Positions 33,779 through 40,864 of a stretch of 64,000 bases of DNA are shown here, one piece after another. Under the pieces are notes generated by a model that saw nothing but the letters and a program-made list of their open reading frames with translations, had not been told where the DNA came from and made no database searches. Made by a program: the position numbers and the translations under genes. Source of the DNA: Bradyrhizobium sp. Y36 (GTDB lineage Bacteria; Pseudomonadota; Alphaproteobacteria; Rhizobiales; Xanthobacteraceae); NCBI RefSeq assembly GCF_002531575.1, contig NZ_NWTI01000028.1, positions 1-64,000 on the forward strand, read 5' to 3'. Numbering within the stretch: the first letter of the stretch is position 1; every line of letters starts with the position of its first letter.

Positions 33779-34633
33779 ATGAGGGACTTGGCTGGACGGA
33801 CCGCATTCGTGACAGGCGCCGCCTCGGGAATCGGACTGGGGATCGCGACCGCGCTGTCACAGGCGGGGGTGAAGGTCACGCTCTGCGATATCGAGGAAGA
33901 GGCGTTGAACAAGGCGGTCGCGGACCTGAAGACACGGACCAACGTCGATGTCGATGGCGTGAGAGCCGACGTCTCGCTGAAAGCCGAGCTTCAGGCGGCA
34001 GCGGACGCGACCGTCGCGCGTTATGGCAAGATCCACATCCTGGTCAACAATGCGGGCGTGGGCGGCGGCGGACCCTATGGCGAGTGGACGGATGCGGGCT
34101 GGAACTGGGTGCTCGGCGTCAACCTGATGTCGGTGATCTGGGGCTTCGAGATCTTCGGCCCGCTGATCGAAGCGCATGGCGAAGGAGGGCAGGTCGTTTC
34201 CACGGCCTCCGTCTCCGGACTGATTGCGGGGCCAAGTCCGGCGTACGATGTGAGCAAATATGGCGTGGTGGCGTTGTCCGAGGGGATGCGTAGCGCGCTC
34301 GCGCCGAGGAAGATCGGGGTATCCGTTCTGTGTCCGGGCATCATCCGCACGCAGATCATGAGCTCCCGGCGCAATGTGCCGCAGCGATTTGCCGGGGCTG
34401 TCGGCAATCCTCCGCCGAACGAGGGGCCCCGCGCCGAGTTCATCAAGGCGTTGCGGCAACGGGTCAACAACGGCATTGACCCACTCTATGTGGGCGAACT
34501 GGTTTGCGAGGCCATCGAAAACGACTGGCCCTACATCTTCACCGATACCGAGCACGAACCCTTCATCGACAAGCGCTTCGCAGCGATCAAGCAGGGCTTC
34601 GACCGCATCCGCGGACGAACGCCGCGGCACTAG
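33779..34633 (+). CDS. Short-chain dehydrogenase/reductase
   Basis: A 284-residue classical SDR with cofactor motif TGAASGIGLGIA, the NAD-type acidic residue in TLCDIEEE, structural NNAGVGGGG, catalytic Ser in STASVSGL and YDVSK (Tyr/Lys). The C-terminal 60 residues (ALRQRVNNGIDPLYVGELVC, YIFTDTEHEPFIDKRF) match SDRs annotated beside steroid or aromatic pathways, but the substrate is not clear. GGGAGGACAGCGC precedes the ATG. The gene stands alone. Confidence 0.92.
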   Translation: MRDLAGRTAFVTGAASGIGLGIATALSQAGVKVTLCDIEEEALNKAVADLKTRTNVDVDGVRADVSLKAELQAAADATVARYGKIHILVNNAGVGGGGPYGEWTDAGWNWVLGVNLMSVIWGFEIFGPLIEAHGEGGQVVSTASVSGLIAGPSPAYDVSKYGVVALSEGMRSALAPRKIGVSVLCPGIIRTQIMSSRRNVPQRFAGAVGNPPPNEGPRAEFIKALRQRVNNGIDPLYVGELVCEAIENDWPYIFTDTEHEPFIDKRFAAIKQGFDRIRGRTPRH

Positions 34634-34765
34634 CGCTCGCGTCCGCTTGCGGCACGCTGCGACATGCAGCAATGTGTCCGCTGCTTCGCCGCATTGGGCA
34701 GAGAAGCGGACATCAGCCGCGCGAATGGGCACACCATTCCGACTCGGATGCGGTCTCGGGCGTGC

Positions 34766-34981
34766 CTATTCTTCGTCCTCGTCGTCCTCCTCGTCTTCAT
34801 CCTCATCCTCTTCCTCTTCCTCTTCCACTTGCACCAGCACGGCGAGCGGCAGCGTCTCGCGGAACAGGTCGCCCTCCATACCCATCCAGAGGCAGAGCGC
34901 CTCATCCTGCTTGACTTCCGCAACCGTCAGCGGCTGGCCGCCGGATTTCAGCATCACGACGTCGCCGGCTTTCAAGTCCAT
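34766..34981 (-). CDS. YodC-like (DUF2158) protein with polyacidic tail
   Basis: A 71-residue protein. Residues 1-45 match the small SH3-like DUF2158/YodC domain (MDLKAGDVVMLKSGGQPLTV, ALCLWMGMEGDLF). From residue 54 the chain is almost only Glu and Asp (VEEEEEEDEDEDEEDDEDEE). The usual YodC protein lacks this tail. The coding DNA is a purine-rich GAG/GAC run that may slip during replication, so tail length could vary between strains. The gene stands alone downstream of an SDR on the opposite strand. Confidence 0.75.
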   Translation of the reverse strand: MDLKAGDVVMLKSGGQPLTVAEVKQDEALCLWMGMEGDLFRETLPLAVLVQVEEEEEEDEDEDEEDDEDEE

Positions 34982-35161
34982 GGCGTGCTCCTTTCGAATG
35001 ATCGACCCGGAAGGAACCTAGCAAGCGGTCATGACACCCTGATCACGCCGGTCGTGCGAGGAATTCTGCGGTTGGGGGCAGATCAGGGGAGATCGTGAAG
35101 CATCTCCCGCCGCATTCGCAGCAGCGGATAAGGTCGCCCCTCACGATCGGTCTTGATGAAG

Positions 35162-35626
35162 CTAGCTGTTCGTCAGCCGCAGAAGATGCGGCACGGCCTC
35201 GGTGTCGGGGGCCGCGCCCAGGCGCGCGTAGAATTGCATGGCCGACGCGTTGTGCTTCCAGACATCCCAGCCGAGCCTGGTGACGCCGTGATCGGCGGCC
35301 CATTCCTTTGCCTTCGTCATCAGAGCGCTGCCGACGCCCTGCCGGCGCGCGTCGGCATGTACCGCAATGTCGCTGATATACATGCCGGCCCGAGCGCTGT
35401 AGAGCTCGTGGGTCAGGATCCATGCGATCATGCCGACAACGCGATCTTCGAGCAGCGCGACGAAAAGGTGCACCGGCGCATGCTCGCGGATATAGAATGC
35501 GACATAGCGGTCCATCGTCAGAGGGGGTGGTGGTTCCTCGATATGAGTCGCCAATGCGTCCGCGAGGCTGCGCACGGCGGCATAGTCGCTCGCCTGGGCT
35601 TTCCGGATGCTCAATGCTCCACTCAT
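35162..35626 (-). CDS. GNAT family N-acetyltransferase
   Basis: A 154-residue GNAT with the acetyl-CoA loop DIAVHADARRQGVGSALMTK and the C-terminal LGWDVWKHNASAMQFYARLG. A start at the ATG at 35626 gives MSGALSIRKAQASDYAAVRS, the usual GNAT N-terminus; the frame remains open far upstream without any match. The 180 bases downstream, up to the YodC-like gene's start, hold nothing I recognise. The substrate is unknown. Confidence 0.88.
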   Translation of the reverse strand: MSGALSIRKAQASDYAAVRSLADALATHIEEPPPPLTMDRYVAFYIREHAPVHLFVALLEDRVVGMIAWILTHELYSARAGMYISDIAVHADARRQGVGSALMTKAKEWAADHGVTRLGWDVWKHNASAMQFYARLGAAPDTEAVPHLLRLTNS

Positions 35627-35664
35627 GATGCCGTGCCTTCGCTTGCGCCTTCCCAAAATCTGCC

Positions 35665-35686
35665 GCGGGCGCTGAAAGGCGCCCGC
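35665..35686 (-). terminator. Probable terminator of the 35764-36810 gene
   Basis: Read leftward, an 8-bp perfect stem GCGGGCGC/GCGCCCGC with a six-base loop is followed by GGCAGATTTTGGG. It lies between the stop at 35764 and the start of the GNAT gene. Confidence 0.55.
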
Positions 35687-35763
35687 AGGGTCATCTACGT
35701 GGGAGGCTGCGGGAACGTTACGCCGGCCGGCGAAAGAATCCGGTGCGGAGTGGTGATGCCGTC

Positions 35764-36810
35764 TTAGGTACGCTCGCTCACGATCGGCTGGTTTGGCAGG
35801 CACTGATTGCTGAAATAGCCGACGGCGCCACGAACGAGCGGAACATGGCAGACGAATCCGGTCGGGCGGTATCGCACCCTGATCCGGTCCAGCTGCGACA
35901 TGGTCAGCGTCATGAACGCGTCGAGCCGTCGGGCCTGAAGCTGCAACCTGCGCTCGCTGCTGTCGTGCGGCTTCGTGGCGTCGAGCTTGCGATCGTCGCC
36001 ACCCATCGCCTGGGCTTGCAGCGGGTTCAACTGGCCCCGCAACACCTCGAAGCAGTGGTGCATCACCAGGACGTGGTGCTTGGCGCTCCACCAGTTGATG
36101 GTCACGACCTTCTGCAGCGGATCGATCTCGCCGTCGGCGCGCCGGGCACAGAGATCGACATAGGATTTCAGCCCATTGGCTGTCGGGTCGTTGCAGAGCT
36201 CCTCGCTGGGACGCTTCGCCTCGCCTCCGTTGTAGATGGCGCCTCTGAACTGCGGGAGGTTGGCCTCGGCATCGCAATCGAAATTGTACTTCGTGAGCAG
36301 CGTCGCCGTCAGTGGATCCTGGTCAAGCGTGTGCTCCGAAGTCGCATCGCGCCCGAGATCGCTGGGCCAGTCGATGTAGATCTCTGCCTTGCGTGCGAAG
36401 ATGGTGCCGTTCCGCCGCAGGGCCGTGCGGGCCTTCCAATAGTCCGAGAATGTCTCGAGCGCCTTGGTGTCGACCGGGATGAAGGCCGGACTTGCCTGCG
36501 CCTTCAGCGAGCCGAACTGTTCGGGCAGCATGGTCTCCTGCTGCGTCTGCACCTCGGCGAAAGCGTCCGAAATCTCCAGGAAGGTTCGCGTCGCCATGTC
36601 CATGTCGGACTTGGCCTGCTCGCCCATCTTCTGGTCGTAGGAGCTCATGTACTGGAAGTAACCGCCGACCAGCCCGGTTAGCAGGGTAACGGCCGTCAGG
36701 CCCTTGGTGACCGACAGGCGGCTGTCCCAGACCTGGATTCGCTGCCAGACACCCGGCGCGTCGGGCGTCGGTTGTGCGCGCGCTGCTTGCTTCGGAACGT
36801 CTTGCTCCAT
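35764..36810 (-). CDS. Unknown protein with an N-terminal membrane anchor
   Basis: A 348-residue protein I do not recognise. After about 40 cytoplasmic residues there is one membrane segment (VTKGLTAVTLLTGLVGGYFQ) and then a large domain, probably periplasmic. That domain has five scattered cysteines (FDCDAEANL, EELCNDPT, DLCARRAD, HHCFEVLR, GFVCHVP) and a His-rich SAKHHVLVMHHC stretch. GGAGGCGACA directly before the ATG at 36810 decides the start. It stands alone with its own terminator. The helix-rich opening after the membrane (MGEQAKSDMDMATRTFLEIS) recalls sensor-like extracytoplasmic domains, but no signalling domain follows. Confidence 0.7.
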   Translation of the reverse strand: MEQDVPKQAARAQPTPDAPGVWQRIQVWDSRLSVTKGLTAVTLLTGLVGGYFQYMSSYDQKMGEQAKSDMDMATRTFLEISDAFAEVQTQQETMLPEQFGSLKAQASPAFIPVDTKALETFSDYWKARTALRRNGTIFARKAEIYIDWPSDLGRDATSEHTLDQDPLTATLLTKYNFDCDAEANLPQFRGAIYNGGEAKRPSEELCNDPTANGLKSYVDLCARRADGEIDPLQKVVTINWWSAKHHVLVMHHCFEVLRGQLNPLQAQAMGGDDRKLDATKPHDSSERRLQLQARRLDAFMTLTMSQLDRIRVRYRPTGFVCHVPLVRGAVGYFSNQCLPNQPIVSERT

Positions 36811-36954
36811 TGTCGCCTCCAATTCACCACGCCCCATGGCGGAAAGGCTACCGCAATCCCGGATCGCGGCTTGTGAAGCATTTCACGTCAGGTGAGGCAG
36901 GTGGGCTGCCGGAAATCGCGCGGGCAAAGCTCGCTCAGCGGGTGGCTGTGGCTC

Positions 36955-37089
36955 AGGCAAGAATGCGTCCGTCGCAAGTTTCGACGATGGCATCATACCC
37001 CTGTTTTGCCCGACGGACCCGAAGGCTATTCGAAAAATCCGCAAGTGCTTGATCTTGCAGGGGCCGTCTACTGTGCATGGGGTTGTTTT
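36955..37089. other. Non-coding stretch, possible degenerate dispersed element
   Basis: The 279 bases between 36811 and 37089 hold no gene I can support. From about 36955 the text (CCCCTGTTTTGCCCGACGGA, ATTCGAAAAATCCGCAAGTG, CTACTGTGCATGGGGTTG) reads like a dispersed Bradyrhizobium intergenic sequence I recall, but no second copy lies in this window, so I cannot confirm it. Confidence 0.3.
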
Positions 37090-37872
37090 TCAATTTTTTG
37101 CTTCTTGCCCTGCTCGAGGCCGGCCCGGCACCAGCTCGGTCAGCGAGCGGATGATGCGGTCGGGCTTGATCGTCGAGCCTTCGGGCAGGCCCTCGCCATG
37201 TACGTCGATCCAGATCGCGTAGATGCCGAGGCGCTGCGGCGTCACGACTTCCCATTCCAGATTGTCGCCGATCATCCAGGTATCCGCGGGCGTGACGCCG
37301 AGCGCCTCCATCGCGTGCAGATAGGCGCGCTCCTCGGGTTTGCCGAAGCCGTGCTCGCCCTCGATCTGGATGTGGTGGAAGCGGTGCGCCAGCTCGAAGC
37401 GCTCGACCTTGGCGCGCTGCATGTCGGCGGCGCCGTTGGTGACCAGCGCGAGCTTGATGCCGAGCGCCCTCAATTGATCGATCGCCTCGTGCGCGCCGGG
37501 GAACACGAACATCTCCTCCTCGCGATAGGCGGTGAAGCGGTCGGCGAGGCGAATGGCGAGGTCGTCGGGCAGGGCGCGATGGCCGGCGGCGGCGAGCGCG
37601 GCAAAGCCGCCCTTGACGGTGAGGTGCCGCGCCTCGGCAAGCCTCATCCGCCAGGCAGCTTCCGCATTCGCCCAGAAGTTTCGCGCGAAGGCGAGGACGG
37701 TCGTTGCGACCAGCTCGGGCGGCAGCGGCGCAAGCTCGTCGGCGAACTCCCTCGCGATCGTGTTCCAGGCGATCTCGGGCCGGCCATAGGCGGACAGGAT
37801 GGTGTCGTCCATGTCGATCAGCATGGCGCGGGGCAGGGGCCTCGAGGCGGGCTTCGTCGTCGTCACGGCCAT
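37090..37872 (-). CDS. HAD-superfamily hydrolase
   Basis: A 260-residue HAD phosphatase-like protein with motif I IDMDDTILSAYG (nucleophile Asp and general acid two residues on), motif II LVTNGAAD, the Lys in GFGKPEERAY and motif IV MIGDNLEWEVVTPQRLG. The helical cap between motifs I and II places it in subfamily I (YjjG/PGMB-like). The substrate is unknown. Its start overlaps the hemF stop by 10 bases, so the two are probably cotranscribed with hemF first. Confidence 0.9.
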   Translation of the reverse strand: MAVTTTKPASRPLPRAMLIDMDDTILSAYGRPEIAWNTIAREFADELAPLPPELVATTVLAFARNFWANAEAAWRMRLAEARHLTVKGGFAALAAAGHRALPDDLAIRLADRFTAYREEEMFVFPGAHEAIDQLRALGIKLALVTNGAADMQRAKVERFELAHRFHHIQIEGEHGFGKPEERAYLHAMEALGVTPADTWMIGDNLEWEVVTPQRLGIYAIWIDVHGEGLPEGSTIKPDRIIRSLTELVPGRPRAGQEAKN

Positions 37873-38756
37873 TTCACCTCGGGCGGCATCGACGACAGGA
37901 TCGAGTCGACATTGCCGCCGGTCTTGAGCCCGAAAATGGTGCCGCGATCATAGAGCAGGTTGAATTCGACATAGCGGCCGCGCCGGATCAACTGCTCCTC
38001 GCGGTCGGCGGCGGTCCAGGCGCTTTCGAAATTGCGCCTGACGATCTCGGGGTAGATCTTCAGGAAGGCGCGCCCGACGTCCTGGGTGAAGGCGAGGTCG
38101 GCCTCCCAGTCGCCGCTGTCGTGCCAGTCGTAGAAGATGCCGCCGATGCCGCGCGCCTCTTTCCGGTGCGGCAGGTAGAAATACTCGTCGCACCATTTCT
38201 TGTACTTGTCGTAGTCGGCGACGCCGTTCGGACCGGTGCAGGCCTCTTTCATCGCGGCGTGGAAGGCGATGCTGTCGGCATCCTCCTGCGTGCGCCGTCG
38301 GTCGAGCACCGGCGTGAGGTCGGCGCCGCCGCCGAACCAGGCTTTGGTGGTGACGACGAAGCGCGTGTTCATGTGCACGGCGGGCACGTTCGGATTGCGC
38401 ATATGCGCGATCAGCGAGATGCCGGAGGCCCAGAATCTCGGATCGTCCGCGGCGCCTGGGATCTGGGCCCGAAATTCCGGCGCGAACTCGCCGTGCACGG
38501 TCGAGCAGTGCACGCCGACCTTCTCGAACAGGCGGCCCGACATCATCGACATCACCCCGCCGCCGCCGGGCGCGCCGGTATGATCGGTGCGCTGCCAGGG
38601 CGTGCGCTTGAAGCGGCCGGCCTCGCCCGGATAGAGGCTTTGCGGGGCGTCGTCCTCGAGCTTCTCGAAGCTCGCGCAGATGTCGTCGCGCAAGGCCTCG
38701 AACCAGGCGCGGGCGCGGGTCTTGCGGTCTTCGATCGTCGACATGTCCATTGTCAT
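37863..38756 (-). CDS. hemF: Oxygen-dependent coproporphyrinogen III oxidase
   Basis: A 297-residue enzyme converting coproporphyrinogen III to protoporphyrinogen IX with O2 in haem synthesis. Conserved segments are GGGGVMSMMSGRLFEKVGVH, NTRFVVTTKAWFGGGADLTP, GIGGIFYDWHDSGDWEADLA and GRYVEFNLLYDRGTIFGLKT. The start could be any of three in-frame ATGs (38756, 38750, 38744); the longest is given. Upstream lies repeat A copy 2, downstream the HAD gene overlaps by 10 bases. Confidence 0.95.
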   Translation of the reverse strand: MTMDMSTIEDRKTRARAWFEALRDDICASFEKLEDDAPQSLYPGEAGRFKRTPWQRTDHTGAPGGGGVMSMMSGRLFEKVGVHCSTVHGEFAPEFRAQIPGAADDPRFWASGISLIAHMRNPNVPAVHMNTRFVVTTKAWFGGGADLTPVLDRRRTQEDADSIAFHAAMKEACTGPNGVADYDKYKKWCDEYFYLPHRKEARGIGGIFYDWHDSGDWEADLAFTQDVGRAFLKIYPEIVRRNFESAWTAADREEQLIRRGRYVEFNLLYDRGTIFGLKTGGNVDSILSSMPPEVKWP

Positions 38757-38784
38757 TCCCGGTCGCTCACCAAGCGAGTGTGCC

Positions 38785-38873
38785 GTAGGGTGGGCAAAGG
38801 CGCCCTTGCGCCGTGCCCACGTCTCTTAGCGTGATCTTGAAAGGTGGGCACGCTCCGCTTTGCCCACCCTACA
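38785..38873. repeat. Intergenic hairpin repeat, family A copy 2
   Basis: GTAGGGTGGGCAAAGGCGCC at the left and CGCTTTGCCCACCCTAC at the right form outer arms, with inner arms GCCGTGCCCAC and GTGGGCACGC. It starts 28 bases from the hemF start and ends 11 bases from the stop of the leftward queE gene. Confidence 0.85.
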
Positions 38874-38883
38874 AAGCCTGTCC

Positions 38884-39516
38884 CTATCTGATGCCGAGCG
38901 ATTTGTGCGTCTGCACGCTGAGCCGCCATTGCGGATGGCGCAGGCAATAGTCGATTGCGCGCGCGGTGTTCTCGATCACGTCGGGGCCGTCCATCGGCTG
39001 CAGCGAGAAGCGCTCGAAGGCGAGTTGCTCGAACGTCTCGGGCGCGGCGAGGGCCTGTGGATACACCAGCTTCAGCTCATGGCCCTGACGCAGCACCAGC
39101 TCGCTGCCGCCCTTGGGGCTGACGCAGATCCAGTCGAGGCCATCGGGCGCGGCGATGGTGCCGTTGGTCTCGACACCGATCTCGAAGCCATGGGCGTGGA
39201 GCGCGTCGATCAAGGCCGTGTCGACCTGGAGCAGCGGCTCGCCGCCGGTGAGCACCACGTAGCGGTTGGCGTCCGAGGCCGTCCACTGCGCGGCGATGAT
39301 ATCGGCGAGCTCCGCGGCGGTGCCGTAGCGGCCGCCGAGCGTGCCGTCGGTCCCGACGAAATCCGTGTCGCAGAACTTGCAAGTGGCCTCGAGGCGGTCG
39401 GCCTCGCGCCCGCTCCAGAGGTTGCAGCCGGCAAAGCGGCAGAACACGGAGGCGCGCCCGGCATGGGCGCCTTCGCCTTGCAGGGTCAGGAAGATTTCCT
39501 TGACCGCGTAACTCAA
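38884..39516 (-). CDS. queE: 7-carboxy-7-deazaguanine synthase
   Basis: A 210-residue radical-SAM enzyme making 7-carboxy-7-deazaguanine from 6-carboxytetrahydropterin in queuosine synthesis. It has the QueE-specific C-x14-C-x2-C cluster motif (C31, C46, C49) preceded by IFLTLQGEGAHAGRASVFCR, then VVLTGGEPLLQVD and ETNGTIAAP. It starts with TTG at 39516, decided by a strong GAGGAGAGACCA just upstream. No other queuosine genes are nearby. It lies 18 bases downstream of trmL on the same strand. Confidence 0.94.
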   Translation of the reverse strand: MSYAVKEIFLTLQGEGAHAGRASVFCRFAGCNLWSGREADRLEATCKFCDTDFVGTDGTLGGRYGTAAELADIIAAQWTASDANRYVVLTGGEPLLQVDTALIDALHAHGFEIGVETNGTIAAPDGLDWICVSPKGGSELVLRQGHELKLVYPQALAAPETFEQLAFERFSLQPMDGPDVIENTARAIDYCLRHPQWRLSVQTHKSLGIR

Positions 39517-39534
39517 TGGTCTCTCCTCAACCTG

Positions 39535-39993
39535 TCAGCCTTGCGAGTTCCGGATCTGCCGCAGCGCCTCGCCTGCGGCCATGGCCGCCGACATGGCGAC
39601 ATTGAGCGAGCGCAGCCCGGCCCTGATCGGGATCACCAGCCGCGCATCCGCGGCCTCGACCACCGCGTCGGTGACGCCGGCGCTCTCGCGCCCGAATAGC
39701 AGGATGTCCGACGTCTGGTAACGGAAATCGCGATAGTCGGTGGCGGCCTTGGTGGTGAACAGCAGCAGGCGGTAGCCATGGCCGGCGCGCCACTCCTCGA
39801 ATTTCAGCCAGGAGTCATGCCTGAGGATGCTGACATGGTCGAGGTAATCCATTCCCGCCCGGCGGAACGCGCGGTCGGAGACCGGGAACCCTGCCGGTTC
39901 GATGATATGGGCGGCGAGTCCCAGGCAGGCACAGAGCCTGAGAATCGTGCCGGTGTTCTGAGGGATGTCGGGCTGGAAAAGCGCTATCTGCAT
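39535..39993 (-). CDS. trmL: tRNA (cytidine(34)-2'-O)-methyltransferase
   Basis: A 152-residue SPOUT methyltransferase of the TrmL/CspR type, modifying the wobble base of tRNA-Leu. Its family N-terminus is MQIALFQPDIPQNTGTILRL; SAM-knot segments are LLLFGRESAGVTDAVVE and LVIPIRAGLRSLNVAMSAAM. I chose the ATG at 39993; the frame is open 25 codons further but adds no family sequence. It lies directly upstream of queE, and both products act on tRNA anticodon bases. Confidence 0.93.
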   Translation of the reverse strand: MQIALFQPDIPQNTGTILRLCACLGLAAHIIEPAGFPVSDRAFRRAGMDYLDHVSILRHDSWLKFEEWRAGHGYRLLLFTTKAATDYRDFRYQTSDILLFGRESAGVTDAVVEAADARLVIPIRAGLRSLNVAMSAAMAAGEALRQIRNSQG

Positions 39994-40271
39994 CGCGGCT
40001 GACGGGTTGGTTGCAGGGCGGAAATGTCTCAATAAAACATCGCCTGCCCGGGAATTCGTGCATGGCACGCTCCCGCGCCGATAGCGGGCTTGCGCTCGCC
40101 CGGCAAGGGTGCCAATAGAACGATTCTGGACTGCTGTTTCGCCTGTTTAGAGGCGAATGAGCGAAGTTCTGCCGCCGCGGGGGGCCGCGGGCGCCGGCAG
40201 CCTTTCCGGGGACCTCATGGGTGCCCCTTGGAGCGGTTCTGCCGGCTGCGTAAGAAGAAAGGGTTGGAATC

Positions 40272-40802
40272 GTGACGACAGCGTCTTCGGCGGACCATCC
40301 GACACGCCGTGATTTCTTATTCGTTGCAACCGGGGCAGCTGCAGCAGTAGGGGGCGCGGCTGCGCTCTGGCCCTTCATCTCCCAAATGAATCCTGACGCG
40401 TCGACCATCGCCGCCGGTGCGCCGATCGAGGTCGATCTCAGCCCGGTCGCCGAGGGCCAGGACATCAAGGTGTTCTGGCGTGGCAAGCCGATCTACATCA
40501 GCCACCGCACCAAGAAGCAGATCGACGAGGCGCGCGGCGTCAACGTGGCGAGCCTGCCCGATCCGGAGACCGACGAGGCCCGGGTCAAGTCGGGCCACGA
40601 GCAATGGCTGGTCGTGATCGGCATCTGCACCCATCTCGGCTGCATCCCGATCGCCCATGAAGGCAATTACGACGGGTTCTTCTGCCCCTGCCATGGTTCG
40701 CAGTACGATTCGTCCGGCCGCATCCGCCAGGGGCCCGCGCCCGCGAACCTGCCTGTGCCGCCGTACCAGTTCGTTTCCGACACCAAAATCCAGATCGGCT
40801 GA
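40272..40802 (+). CDS. petA: Ubiquinol-cytochrome c reductase, Rieske iron-sulfur subunit
   Basis: A 176-residue Rieske subunit (fbcF in Bradyrhizobium) carrying the [2Fe-2S] centre that takes electrons from ubiquinol in the bc1 complex. The uncleaved Tat signal-anchor is TRRDFLFVATGAAAAVGGAA. Cluster ligands are in CTHLGC (C119, H121; C124 in a disulfide) and CPCHGSQYD (C138, H141; C140 in the disulfide). It starts with GTG at 40272 after AAAGGGTTGGAATC. The cytochrome b/c1 gene starts 62 bases downstream, so the two form the fbcFH operon. Confidence 0.95.
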   Translation: MTTASSADHPTRRDFLFVATGAAAAVGGAAALWPFISQMNPDASTIAAGAPIEVDLSPVAEGQDIKVFWRGKPIYISHRTKKQIDEARGVNVASLPDPETDEARVKSGHEQWLVVIGICTHLGCIPIAHEGNYDGFFCPCHGSQYDSSGRIRQGPAPANLPVPPYQFVSDTKIQIG

Positions 40803-40864
40803 GCTTCGGATCTTCATCCGAAGCTTCGCGCCGTCTCGTCGTATTATTTCCTCAGGATCGCATC

